Below, piece after piece: positions 26,462 through 33,946 of a DNA stretch of 64,000 nt. Below the pieces are notes generated by a model. It did no database searches, had not been told where the DNA came from, and saw only the letters and a program-made list of their open reading frames with translations. Numbering within the stretch: the first letter of the stretch is position 1; every line of letters begins with the position of its first letter. Source of the DNA: Trebonia sp963734665 (lineage in GTDB: Bacteria > Actinomycetota > Actinomycetes > Streptosporangiales > Streptosporangiaceae); assembly GCA_963734665.1 (NCBI GenBank), contig CAVTIR010000004.1, forward strand, positions 1,922,001 through 1,986,000, read 5' to 3'. Both the position numbers and the translations under genes were made by a program.

Positions 26462-27301
26462 ATGACCGTTCTGGTGACCGGTGCCCGGGGGGACGTCGGC
26501 GGGGCCGTGCTGGCGGGGCTGCTGGCGGCCGGGGAACCGGTGCGCGCGTCGAGCCGCGCCCCCCGGCCCGGCGAGTTCCCCGCCGGTGTCGAGGTGGCGC
26601 GCGCTGACCTGGCCGACCCGGCGTCCTGGCCGGCCGCCCTGGCCGGCGTGCGCAAGGTGTTCCTCTACGCGCATCCCGAAGGCGCGGCGGAGTTCGCGGC
26701 GGCGGCGCGGGAGGCGGGCGTGGAGCATGTGGTGCTGCTGTCCTCCAGCACGGTACTGTCCCCGGACGCGGAGGCCAGCCCGATCGCACTGCGGCACATC
26801 GCGGCGGAGCGGGCGCTCGACGGGTCCGGGCTTGACCGGACCTTCGTGCGGCCGGGCTACTATGCCACGAACGCGCTGCGCTGGTGGCAGTCGATCCGCA
26901 CCGGGCGCGTGCTGCGCACCGCGTTTCCCGAAGCGGTCACCTCTCCGGTCCACGAACGCGACATCGCCCAGGTGGCGGTCCGGGCACTGCTGGACGACAC
27001 GCACCGCGGCGCTGCCTGCCCCGTGCTCGGGGCAGGCCCGGTGACCGTGCGCGAGCAGGTCGCCGCGATTGCCGCGGCGCTCGGTGAGCCAGTGCGGCTG
27101 GAGCAGGTGGACGTGGACGCCTACCGCGCCGAGCTGCTCACGCAGCTTCCCGGGCCGATCGTCGAGCGCGTCCTCCAGGACCGCGGGAGCGTGCCCCCGC
27201 TGCCCGCCGAGCTGGCCACCGACGCGGTGCCCGAGATCCTGGGCCGCCCCGCGCTGACGTTCGCCGCGTGGGCCCGCGACCACGCAGCCGACTTCCGCTA
27301 A
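26462..27301 (+). CDS. NmrA-like NAD(P)-binding protein
   Basis: 279 aa. MTVLVTGARGDVGGAVLAGL is the dinucleotide loop of an atypical SDR. VLLSSSTVLSPDAEASPIAL and TFVRPGYYATNALRW follow the NmrA/NAD(P)H-azoreductase pattern, without a classical YxxxK. Members reduce quinones or act as NADPH sensors. A GAGGAGG site lies directly upstream. Last gene of the passenger block; the inverted Tn3-like end follows 75 bp later. Confidence 0.88.
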   Translation: MTVLVTGARGDVGGAVLAGLLAAGEPVRASSRAPRPGEFPAGVEVARADLADPASWPAALAGVRKVFLYAHPEGAAEFAAAAREAGVEHVVLLSSSTVLSPDAEASPIALRHIAAERALDGSGLDRTFVRPGYYATNALRWWQSIRTGRVLRTAFPEAVTSPVHERDIAQVAVRALLDDTHRGAACPVLGAGPVTVREQVAAIAAALGEPVRLEQVDVDAYRAELLTQLPGPIVERVLQDRGSVPPLPAELATDAVPEILGRPALTFAAWARDHAADFR

Positions 27302-27375
27302 CCGCATGAACCACGTGAGTCAGCCGCCGAAACCCAAGACTCCCGCCGACTGCGCGGGGCGGACCTGCGCGGCAC

Positions 27376-27416
27376 CTTAACGCCGACCACCGTTCCGTTG
27401 TCAAGGGCCGCGCCCC
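27376..27416 (-). repeat. Tn3-type terminal inverted repeat (right, diverged outer part)
   Basis: Reading from 27376, CTTAACGCCGACCACCGTTC continues as CGTTGTC. It pairs with the inner 27 bp of 23573-23610 except at two positions. The outer part differs and is about 3 bp longer, ending CGCCCC. Confidence 0.5.
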
Positions 27417-27580
27417 TAACCCGTGGCCCGTTTCTGCCGTATTCCGGCCGCACCTCCACCAGCACCTCCCAGTGTCACGGCGCGCCAGCCCGGACACTGC
27501 CGCCGGCAGGGATCATTTTTCACGCGCTGCCGGCAGTACTCGCGCTCAATAGGGTGACCCTTGCAGAATCCCTGGCCTGA

Positions 27581-27820
27581 TTGCTTCGGAGCCGAAGCGA
27601 CGCGGGCACCTGGCCGCTCCTAACCGGGAGCCAGGCCCAGCCAAGGCGAGCGGATATACCGCCCGCTGTCGCTGGGCTTGCCACCGCGTCCCGCGACGAC
27701 ATTCCCGCGGACGTCATCGGCCTGGTTGCGGCTGGCAAGGAGATCCATGCTATCAAGCGTTACCGGGAACTGACTGGCACGGGCCTGCAGGAGGCCAAGG
27801 TCCTCATCGACGGCCTCTGA
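27581..27820 (+). CDS. Small protein with ribosomal L7/L12 C-terminal-like domain
   Basis: Up to 79 aa. The C-terminal 35 residues, IGLVAAGKEIHAIKRYRELT then GLQEAKVLIDGL, match the L7/L12 CTD helix-loop-helix (K..AIK..RE.TG..L.EAK). Such short stand-alone copies occur in actinomycetes and are not the ribosomal stalk protein. The start is uncertain; TTG 27581 is the most upstream choice and the first 40 residues look non-conserved. The following 320 bp (27821-28140) hold nothing recognisable. Confidence 0.55.
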   Translation: MLRSRSDAGTWPLLTGSQAQPRRADIPPAVAGLATASRDDIPADVIGLVAAGKEIHAIKRYRELTGTGLQEAKVLIDGL

Positions 27821-28140
27821 GCCGGCCAGCAGGCAGCCGTTCCGCGCGTTCCCGGAATGGCTCCATGACTGGTCGTCACTCAGAACCGCACGTCAGTGCG
27901 CGGCCACTCTCCGGCCCGGATTAGTGCGCAAATTTAGCGGTGGTAGCTGTTCCGGAGCATTCTGGCGGGTCAGCGGAGTACTGTCGATGCAGCGGCAGTC
28001 GCGCCTGCCTGCTCTGAGCCGGGTCTCGCCCACGCTGAGTCCGGTGACGAGGACAAGGGTTTTCAACTCGCGTGATCTCTTGGTCGATGGTGTCGTCATG
28101 CCTGGCCGAGGTGCGTGGGACCCGGCCGGAAAGACATACC

Positions 28141-28962
28141 GTGACCCAGGACCGTGCCCGCAAGCAGTCCATCCGGGCTCGCATGGCCGCCACCGGCGAG
28201 CCTTACAGCGTCGCTGCACATCATCTCGCCGGCTTCGAGGCTGCGGGAGGCGCGATGGCAGCGAAGGTGGCTGCCTGCGCCGGCGCGACGCTGGATGAGC
28301 CCGGTGTCCGGATGGGGATTCACCAGGCGATCTGGGTGCCCTGGGTGGAAACGGCGGAGACCCCTCGCGAACAGCGCCGCGGTGGCGCACAGGGCCTGGC
28401 CCGCAGGCTGCTCGGGACTCTCCTTCACGACGGCACTCACGTCGCAGGGGAAGGCTTCGCCGAGCCAGCGGCCCGCAGGTACATGATTGATTGCGGGCGT
28501 CGTCTCGGTGGCTTCGTGTGTCGTGAGGGCGCGGTGGACCAAGTCCGGCACGGGTGGCGGGTGCCACCCGTGCGTCAGCAGTCTGACCAGGAGATCGTCA
28601 TCCTCATGCACTGGCTTTGGCCGCTGTGGGCGCTGACCGGCACAGCGGCCGCCCGCCCCGTCGGCACCGAGGCGGTACGCGGCATTGCCTGCCAGCAGCT
28701 GATCGTGGAAGTCGACCTGGCCCGTGCGCTAGAGGCGGGCGGGGAAGGATGGCCTGCTTCCTTCCGCCCCGGTCCTGAAGCACCCACGACAGCGGCGCTG
28801 GCCGTCTGGATCGATGAACGCCGCGTCCGGCGGGTGCGCTTCAGCCAGTCGGCGCACGGAGAAGTGAGTCCCGGGCCCGCGGACCGCGCATCGACGATCG
28901 AGGTCGAACTGTGGGACTTCGGTACCTCTGTGGCCCACCTGGACTGGTCGCGCTTCCCCTAG
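28141..28962 (+). CDS. Conserved hypothetical actinomycete protein
   Basis: 273 aa from the GTG at 28141, giving VTQDRARKQSIRARMAATGE. This opening (RKQxIRARMAATGEPYSVAA) is frequent at the N-terminus of uncharacterised actinomycete proteins. The middle is helical. The C-terminus (TAALAVWIDERRVRRVRFSQ; ELWDFGTSVAHLDWSRFP) looks like a small beta domain. No catalytic motif, signal peptide or membrane segment is seen. An upstream ATG at 28072 is in frame but lacks a ribosome-binding site. Confidence 0.65.
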   Translation: MTQDRARKQSIRARMAATGEPYSVAAHHLAGFEAAGGAMAAKVAACAGATLDEPGVRMGIHQAIWVPWVETAETPREQRRGGAQGLARRLLGTLLHDGTHVAGEGFAEPAARRYMIDCGRRLGGFVCREGAVDQVRHGWRVPPVRQQSDQEIVILMHWLWPLWALTGTAAARPVGTEAVRGIACQQLIVEVDLARALEAGGEGWPASFRPGPEAPTTAALAVWIDERRVRRVRFSQSAHGEVSPGPADRASTIEVELWDFGTSVAHLDWSRFP

Positions 28963-28968
28963 ACAAGG

Positions 28969-29160
28969 TCACAACTGGCAGCCTTGCTCAGCATTAAGGG
29001 TGGGGTGTAGCTCTTCTGCAGTGACCCGTTCGATCAAGCGATGAGGTCGTATCTGTCCTTTGCGGGCCTGGTGGACGCGGTGGTGGTGCTCGCAGCGCAC
29101 GTGGAATGCCCAGTACGCCTCGAAGTCCTGGCGCTGAGGATCTCGGCGGGGGACTGGCCG
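28969..29160 (-). pseudogene. ISKra4-family transposase, C-terminal remnant
   Basis: The minus strand encodes DFEAYWAFHVRCEHHHRVHQ followed by ARKGQ. This resembles the conserved last segment of ISKra4 transposases (family pattern NGDF.AYW.FH...EH.R.H). Nothing of the catalytic part remains, and the tail to the stop at 28969 is not family-like. Confidence 0.5.
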
Positions 29161-29237
29161 CGGGCTTGGGCGAGCGGTTCCCGGAGCCATCGGAGTGGCG
29201 CGGACGCGGGTGAAGCCTGCGCGGCCGAAGGTTTCCC

Positions 29238-29345
29238 ACGCTCCCCTTGAGCAGTTCAGGTAGGGCGGCGATCCGGCAGTCGTTGCGCCGGTAGTAGGTC
29301 CAATGACCGATCCGGGTGCTTTCGACCAGTTGGGCCCTTTGCGGC
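29238..29345 (-). pseudogene. ArsR-family regulator, wing fragment
   Basis: The minus strand encodes QRAQLVESTRIGHWTYYRRN then DCRIAALPELLKGS. This is the recognition-helix end, wing and last helix of an ArsR repressor. The N-terminal half is not found in frame and the frame runs into the ISKra4 remnant. A decayed fragment joined to another. Confidence 0.55.
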
Positions 29346-29455
29346 ACCGCCACGAGCAAGCGGCGTGCCCGGCCATCTCCAGTGCGTAGCGAAGTGGGTT
29401 GAAGCCGGCGTCCGGCGCAAACGTCGCCCTGCCAGTTCAACGAGGTGACAGTGGA

Positions 29456-29811
29456 GATAACAGCAAGAAGCACATCGCCTGTTTTTCACGGTGCCAGCCT
29501 TCGTGACACGGCGTGCTTCCGCGTGAGCCGTCTCGGCGGGGGAGCGGTAACACCCGGGGGAACCCGCATGGCGGAAGGCGAGTCCTCCGGTTTGCGCAGC
29601 GGCGGCCGCAGAACTTACCTGCTGCTTTCCGGCAGGCCAGCCCCTGGATCACCCCACGGGCGATAACAGCAAGATGCGGGCATATTTCTACCCGGTCACC
29701 GCGATTGGATATAGATGATAACAGCAAGAAGCGCTGAGCGCATAAGAACAAACCGCTAAAATCACTCAGCTAGGAGACAGTCTGTTTCCGGGTGTCTTTC
29801 TTGCTGTTATC
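29456..29811. repeat. Cluster of GATAACAGCAAGAAG repeats upstream of the recombinase-like gene
   Basis: Direct copies lie at 29456-29471, 29662-29676 (diverging at the last bases) and 29717-29732. An inverted copy is at 29796-29811, just before the ribosome-binding site of the next gene. The unit core is GATAACAGCAAG. Spacing is irregular (about 206 and 55 bp between direct copies). A further copy is at 10142-10157. They could be recombination sites or binding sites for the downstream gene product. The rest of this 870-bp stretch (28963-29836) holds only the two fragments listed. Confidence 0.6.
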
Positions 29812-29836
29812 CCGCTGGAGGAGTAGGCTCGCCCGC

Positions 29837-30784
29837 ATGCCAGCCCCAGACGTGAGCACTCCGGCGCGCGACGCCATCGACGCCTTCCTCCGGCATCTCG
29901 GCGACCGCGACCTGTCCGCGACGACCCGCCGGATCCGGAAGACGTACCTCAACGAGTACCTGCGGCACGCCCAGCAGGCCGCGGCCGCTGCCGAAGGGCA
30001 AGAAGGTGAAGACGACGCCGGGAGCGAGGACGGGGCCGAGGGAGCTGTGGCGCGGCCGCTGACCGCAGGCGAGCTGATGGACGGCGAGCGCGCGGCTGCG
30101 TGGCTGGCCGACGCGGCGGCGGGCAGGACCCGCACCCGCAACACGAGCCGCGGCCCCGAGGCGGCCGCGTACCCGAACTCGATGCGGGTGCGGATCGACT
30201 CGGTCAACGCCTTCGCCGAGTTCCTCGGCGAGCCCGCCCGCCTTGACCGCCAGCCGCCCGCGCGCGGCTACCAGCTCACACCCGGTGACACCGAGGCGCT
30301 GCTGCACGATCTGACCGTTAAGAGGCCCATCCACGCCAACGCGATGACTGCGCTGCGCACCGCCGCTGTAGCCGCGCTGGTGGCCGACACCGGACGTGGC
30401 GTCCCGGAACTGGCGGAGCTCAACGTCAGCGCCCTGCACCTGGGCAGCGGCGAGCCGCGCGCCGACGTCGGCGGCGAGACCGTCCCGCTGACCCAGTCGA
30501 CCGTGCACATCCTCACGCGCTGGCTCGCCGCGCGCGCCTCGATCGTCGCCGAGCTCGAGGGCAGCGATCCCGGCCACCTGTGGATCCCGACCAAGCCCGG
30601 ACGCGCCCGCGGCGGCGTTCCCTCGGCCAAGCCCGGCATCAGCCCTGCGGCCGTCCGCACCCTGCACGCCTCGCACCGCGCCCTGGTCAGCCAGCTGCTT
30701 GGCACCCCGCTGCGCCCCGGCGCCCTGCGCGCCGCTGCCGAGGCCCACGTGGCCGCCGCCTCCCCAGAGCAGGCGAAGGGCTGA
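29837..30784 (+). CDS. Degenerate tyrosine-recombinase-like (XerC/D-fold) protein
   Basis: 315 aa. The N-terminal SAM-like core-binding domain is DAIDAFLRHLGDRDLSATTR, with an acidic insert (QEGEDDAGSEDG). The second domain resembles the recombinase catalytic fold (TALRTAAVAALVADTGRGVP, then ELAELNVSALHLG), but the usual TGLRxSE arginine position reads TGRGVPE. The HxLRH box is not found (closest is LRPGALRAAAEAH), and there is no C-terminal GH...Y. It is probably a DNA-binding, non-cleaving relative. The start is the ATG at 29837 after GGAGGAG; repeats precede it. Confidence 0.6.
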   Translation: MPAPDVSTPARDAIDAFLRHLGDRDLSATTRRIRKTYLNEYLRHAQQAAAAAEGQEGEDDAGSEDGAEGAVARPLTAGELMDGERAAAWLADAAAGRTRTRNTSRGPEAAAYPNSMRVRIDSVNAFAEFLGEPARLDRQPPARGYQLTPGDTEALLHDLTVKRPIHANAMTALRTAAVAALVADTGRGVPELAELNVSALHLGSGEPRADVGGETVPLTQSTVHILTRWLAARASIVAELEGSDPGHLWIPTKPGRARGGVPSAKPGISPAAVRTLHASHRALVSQLLGTPLRPGALRAAAEAHVAAASPEQAKG

Positions 30785-30953
30785 CGGCCGGTATGTGGAT
30801 CGGATGGCCGCCGGCGCGGAAGTACAGGTGCTGTCCGGCGCGGTGATCATGGTCAGGGTGTCCGGCCAGCCGTCGCTGTCCGGCCCGCCGGCGTGCTGCT
30901 GGCACAGCGTGTGGATTGGATTCGCGCTTCGCTGAAGCGCAGCGTTGCCGAAG

Positions 30954-31601
30954 TCAGCGTGCTGGGGGCCGTTGCGTGGCGCCGCAGCGTAGGCCGTCGA
31001 GAAAGACGGCGAGGATGCGCCGGTTGTGTTCGGGTCCTCGCCCGGGGACGGGCTGGGACAGCTGAGTGATGGCGTGCAGGAGATCCTCGGCGCTGATGTC
31101 AGCGCGAACCGCCCCGTCGGCCACTGCGGCGTCGAGCAGTGCCGCGAGGGCGGGGCCGAGGCGCTGCAGGAAATAGCCGGGCAGCCCCTCGAACGCCGGA
31201 TCGCCTGAGTGCAGCGCTGAGGCGAGTCCGCGTTTGGTCGCTAGCAGTTCGGCGAACCGGTGGATCCACGTGATGAGCGCTTCCGCCGGCTCATGCCCCG
31301 CAATCAGGGCCGGGCCCGCGTCGGCGACGGCGTCGATTCCGCTCTCCACCACGGCTTTGACCAGGTCAGAGCGCTGCGGGAAGTGCCGGTACAGCGTGCC
31401 GACTCCTACGCCGGCCAGGTCGGTGATCTCCTTCGCCGGTGCGTCCACGCCGGAGGTGGCGAAGACGGTCCTCGCGGCCTCGATCAACGCATCGACGTTG
31501 CGTCGCGCGTCGGCGCGCCGCCGCGGTGCCGGCTCGCCGCTGCCCAGCTTTGCGGCGCCGGGCGACGAGACCGCGGTCTGTGTCCTGTCCTGAGAGACCA
31601 C
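30954..31601 (-). CDS. TetR-family repressor of the divergent aldo/keto reductase
   Basis: 215 aa from the GTG at 31601, which follows GGAGGTGAT by a short spacing; upstream in-frame ATG 31682 would read through the operator. The helix-turn-helix is GVDAPAKEITDLAGVGVGTL then YRHFPQRSDLVKAV. The C-terminal domain matches the SbtR-like group (GPALIAGHEPAEALITWIHR). Two palindromes between it and the reductase make autorepression and control of the reductase very likely. Confidence 0.9.
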   Translation of the reverse strand: MVSQDRTQTAVSSPGAAKLGSGEPAPRRRADARRNVDALIEAARTVFATSGVDAPAKEITDLAGVGVGTLYRHFPQRSDLVKAVVESGIDAVADAGPALIAGHEPAEALITWIHRFAELLATKRGLASALHSGDPAFEGLPGYFLQRLGPALAALLDAAVADGAVRADISAEDLLHAITQLSQPVPGRGPEHNRRILAVFLDGLRCGATQRPPAR

Positions 31602-31621
31602 ATCACCTCCGCTTGCGTAAC

Positions 31622-31658
31622 CGGAAAGTCTTTCCGTATACTCCGGAAAGACTTTCCG
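31622..31658. promoter_or_regulatory. Two tandem perfect TetR palindromes
   Basis: CGGAAAGTCTTTCCG (31622-31636) and CGGAAAGACTTTCCG (31644-31658) are perfect 15-bp palindromes 22 bp apart, two helical turns, differing only in the central base. They lie in the divergent gap. Confidence 0.85.
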
Positions 31659-31712
31659 CTTATCGCAGACTAGGGCATCCATCCGGTGCCGACCGCCACA
31701 GGAGGAGATTCC

Positions 31713-32732
31713 ATGCAGTACCGCACCCTCGGCCGGACCGGCATCCAGGTCAGCCCCTACGCCCTGGGCACCCTGATGTTCGCGACCGTCATGGGCAATG
31801 CCCCCGAGGACTCCGCCCGCGTCATCGGCAAGGCACTGGACGCCGGCATCAACTTCGTCGACACCGCCGACGCCTACGGCGACTCCGAGGAGATCGTCGG
31901 CAAGGCCCTGGAAGGGCGCCGCGAGGCGGTCGTGCTAGCCACCAAGTTCAGCCGCCCGACCGGGCAGGACCCCAACCACCAGGGTGCCTCACGGCGCTGG
32001 ATCGTCACCGCCGTGGAGAACTCACTGCGTCGCCTGCGGACCGACTACATCGACCTCTACCAACTTCACCGCCCCGATCCCCGCACCGACATCGAGGAAA
32101 CTCTCTCGGCGCTGACCGACCTGATCCGCAGCGGCAAGGTCCGCGCGATCGGCGCGTCGCAGACCCCCGCCTCCGGCATCGTCGAGGCCCAGTGGGTCGC
32201 CGAGCGGCGCGGCCTCGCGCGATTCCACACCGAGCAGCCGGCCTACTCCATCCTCAACCGCGGCATCGAACGCGAGATCCTGCCCGCCACCCAGCGCTTC
32301 GGCATGGGCGCCATAGTCTGGGGCCCGCTCGGCCAGGGACTGCTCACCGGCCGCGTGCGCAAGAACCAGCACAACGACCTGCGCCGCGCCGGCATGGTCC
32401 GGCACCTCACCGACGAGCGCCGCCTCGACGTCGTCGAACAGCTCGTCCCGCTCGCCGCGGAGGCCGGGCTGCCGATGACCCACCTCGCGATGGCGTTCAC
32501 CGTCGCTCACCCCGGCGTCACCAGCGCCCTCCTGGGCGCCCGCACCATGGACCACCTCGACGACCTGCTCGCCGGCCTGGACGTCACCCTCACCGGCGAC
32601 GTCCTCGACCGCATCGACGAGATCGTCCCGCCCGGCACCGACGTCGGCACCCTCGACCAGGCCTACCAGCCCCCAGCCCTGGAGCTCCCGAGCCTGCGCC
32701 GCCGCCCCCCGGCCGAACGCGCCGCAGCCTGA
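31713..32732 (+). CDS. Aldo/keto reductase
   Basis: 339 aa. The start MQYRTLGRTGIQVSPYALGT and the TIM-barrel catalytic set are visible: Asp/Tyr in FVDTADAYGDSEE, Lys in VLATKFSRP, and His in YQLHRPDPR. The NADPH end ALLGARTMDHLDDLL is also clear. It reduces aldehydes or ketones with NADPH in the cytosol. AGGAGGAG precedes the ATG; the gene is controlled by the divergent TetR. Confidence 0.95.
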   Translation: MQYRTLGRTGIQVSPYALGTLMFATVMGNAPEDSARVIGKALDAGINFVDTADAYGDSEEIVGKALEGRREAVVLATKFSRPTGQDPNHQGASRRWIVTAVENSLRRLRTDYIDLYQLHRPDPRTDIEETLSALTDLIRSGKVRAIGASQTPASGIVEAQWVAERRGLARFHTEQPAYSILNRGIEREILPATQRFGMGAIVWGPLGQGLLTGRVRKNQHNDLRRAGMVRHLTDERRLDVVEQLVPLAAEAGLPMTHLAMAFTVAHPGVTSALLGARTMDHLDDLLAGLDVTLTGDVLDRIDEIVPPGTDVGTLDQAYQPPALELPSLRRRPPAERAAA

Positions 32733-32750
32733 CCACAGCTCCCGCGCATC

Positions 32751-32912
32751 AATACCGGAAAGGTCCCGTCACCACCACCGCCCCGACCGGCCGGTACCGC
32801 CGCGATCGGGGCGGTTGTGCATCTGCTGGCCACCGCCATCGAGGAGGGCCGGGACCTGTCCTCGATGAACGGCATCCTGGCCGGCACCGCCTACCGTCTG
32901 CTGCTGGCCTGA
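32751..32912 (+). pseudogene. C-terminal fragment of an unknown protein
   Basis: A stop-terminated frame ends VVHLLATAIEEGRDLSSMNG then ILAGTAYRLLLA. It reads like a genuine protein C-terminus but has no start codon or ribosome-binding site. Family unknown. Confidence 0.3.
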
Positions 32913-32922
32913 CGGCCCGGCC

Positions 32923-33645
32923 TCACCTCAGGTGCCGGGTGAAGAACCGGGCCGCGTCGTCGACCTCGAACCACGGGACGCCGGCGTGCCCGCCCAGATT
33001 GGCGTGCAGCGTCTTCTCCTTGGTGCCGAAGGCGTCGAACAGGTCCAGGGCCGGCTGCCGTTCCATCCCTTCGTCGTCCCACTGCAGCAGGAACTGCAGC
33101 GGAATGGTGACCTGCCGGGCCTCCTCGCGCAGGGTGCCGGGCACGAAACCCCCGGCGAAGAAAACGGCGGCCGAGGTGCGCGGCTCGGACACCGCCAGCC
33201 GAATGCCGATGGCGGTCATCCCCTCGTACCCGACCGGGCCGCCGATCCCGGGCAGCGAAAGGAGGGCGTCCAGGGTGGTCCGCCATTCCGGGACCGCCTT
33301 TTCGACCAGCGGGAGGATGAAGGCGTCGACGATCTCATCGACCGGCTCGCCGGCCTGCAACGCCCGGCGGAGGTCGGCGCGGGCCTGCTCATCGACGGCG
33401 GAACGGGGCCGGTCACCGTGCCCGGGGGCGTCGATGGCCGCCACCGCGAAGCCGTACTCCGACGCGTAGTGCCGGGCCCGGGCCACCAGCCGGGGGTGCC
33501 GCTTGTGCAAGCCGCCGTTGTGGCCGCTCAGGATCAGCGGGGCCGGCGCGGATCCAGGCGTCCACAGGACGCCGGGGACCTCGCCGAGGGTGAATTCGCG
33601 TTCGAGGACGCCGTCGTCGAGGCGCTGTTCAGAGGTGAGTCGCAT
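32923..33645 (-). CDS. Alpha/beta-hydrolase-fold protein with altered nucleophile elbow
   Basis: 240 aa. The fold is clear from LILSGHNGGLHKRHPRLVAR and FAVAAIDAPGHGDRPRS, and from the C-terminal GTKEKTLHANLGGHAG with the His. The elbow after the cap reads GGPVGYEGMTAIGIRLA, that is G-Y-E-G where GxSxG is expected, so the usual serine is missing. It may be non-hydrolytic, or use another residue. A short leader frame and a small hairpin lie upstream. Confidence 0.75.
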   Translation of the reverse strand: MRLTSEQRLDDGVLEREFTLGEVPGVLWTPGSAPAPLILSGHNGGLHKRHPRLVARARHYASEYGFAVAAIDAPGHGDRPRSAVDEQARADLRRALQAGEPVDEIVDAFILPLVEKAVPEWRTTLDALLSLPGIGGPVGYEGMTAIGIRLAVSEPRTSAAVFFAGGFVPGTLREEARQVTIPLQFLLQWDDEGMERQPALDLFDAFGTKEKTLHANLGGHAGVPWFEVDDAARFFTRHLR

Positions 33646-33690
33646 GGTCGTGCCTTTCGGGAGTGCTCTTGAACGGCGCTCCCGGACGAC

Positions 33691-33744
33691 CTATCGCCCG
33701 ACCGCGACCCCGGAGGGGAGCACCCATGTCGATACTGCGTTCAC
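33691..33744 (-). CDS. Possible 17-aa leader peptide upstream of the hydrolase
   Basis: A GTG at 33744 follows GAGGAGGTGGTATCC, the strongest ribosome-binding site in the area. It opens an 18-codon frame VNAVSTWVLPSGVAVGR ending 45 bp before the hydrolase start. GGGAG/CTCCC arms lie between the two. The layout suggests attenuation or translational coupling, but no codon bias points to a specific signal. Confidence 0.3.
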   Translation of the reverse strand: MNAVSTWVLPSGVAVGR

Positions 33745-33825
33745 GGATACCACCTCCTCGTTCTCTCGCACGGCCTCCGGAAGAATAGCAGTGGTCGCCG
33801 TGGCCCGCCAACGGGTTTTTGCGGA

Positions 33826-33852
33826 GGCTCCGTGGCCAGATGCCACGGAGCC
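33826..33852. repeat. Perfect 11-bp-arm hairpin
   Basis: GGCTCCGTGGC (33826-33836) pairs exactly with GCCACGGAGCC (33842-33852) around a 5-nt loop. It sits between the lectin-like gene (stop at 33947) and the hydrolase on the same strand, so a terminator is likely. Confidence 0.5.
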
Positions 33853-33946
33853 ACTCGCCTAAAGGCCAAGGCCGTGTAGTTAAGGGCTTCGGGCTTGTGT
33901 GGTCATGGTGTGGTGATGGCCGCGCACAAGGCTTCCACCGCACGCA

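Larger units (their letters stand above)
23573..27416. mobile_element. Putative non-autonomous Tn3-derived passenger element
   Basis: A 38-bp Tn3-type end at 23573-23610 and an inverted partner at 27376-27416 enclose about 3.8 kb with five intact genes (TetR, SnoaL-like, metallo-hydrolase, DUF385 reductase, NmrA-like) and no transposase or resolvase. The inner 27 bp of the two ends match at 25 positions; the outer 11-14 bp differ. A clean 5-bp target duplication is not seen. It could instead be two independent relic ends. Confidence 0.4.

Noticed and set aside
24972..26789. 600-codon minus-strand open frame across the passenger genes
   Set aside because: It spans three real genes on the other strand and their gaps, and its translation is Arg/Gly-rich without motifs.
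29456..29811. CRISPR array
   Set aside because: Only four copies, one inverted, with unequal spacing of about 55 to 206 bp and no cas genes.
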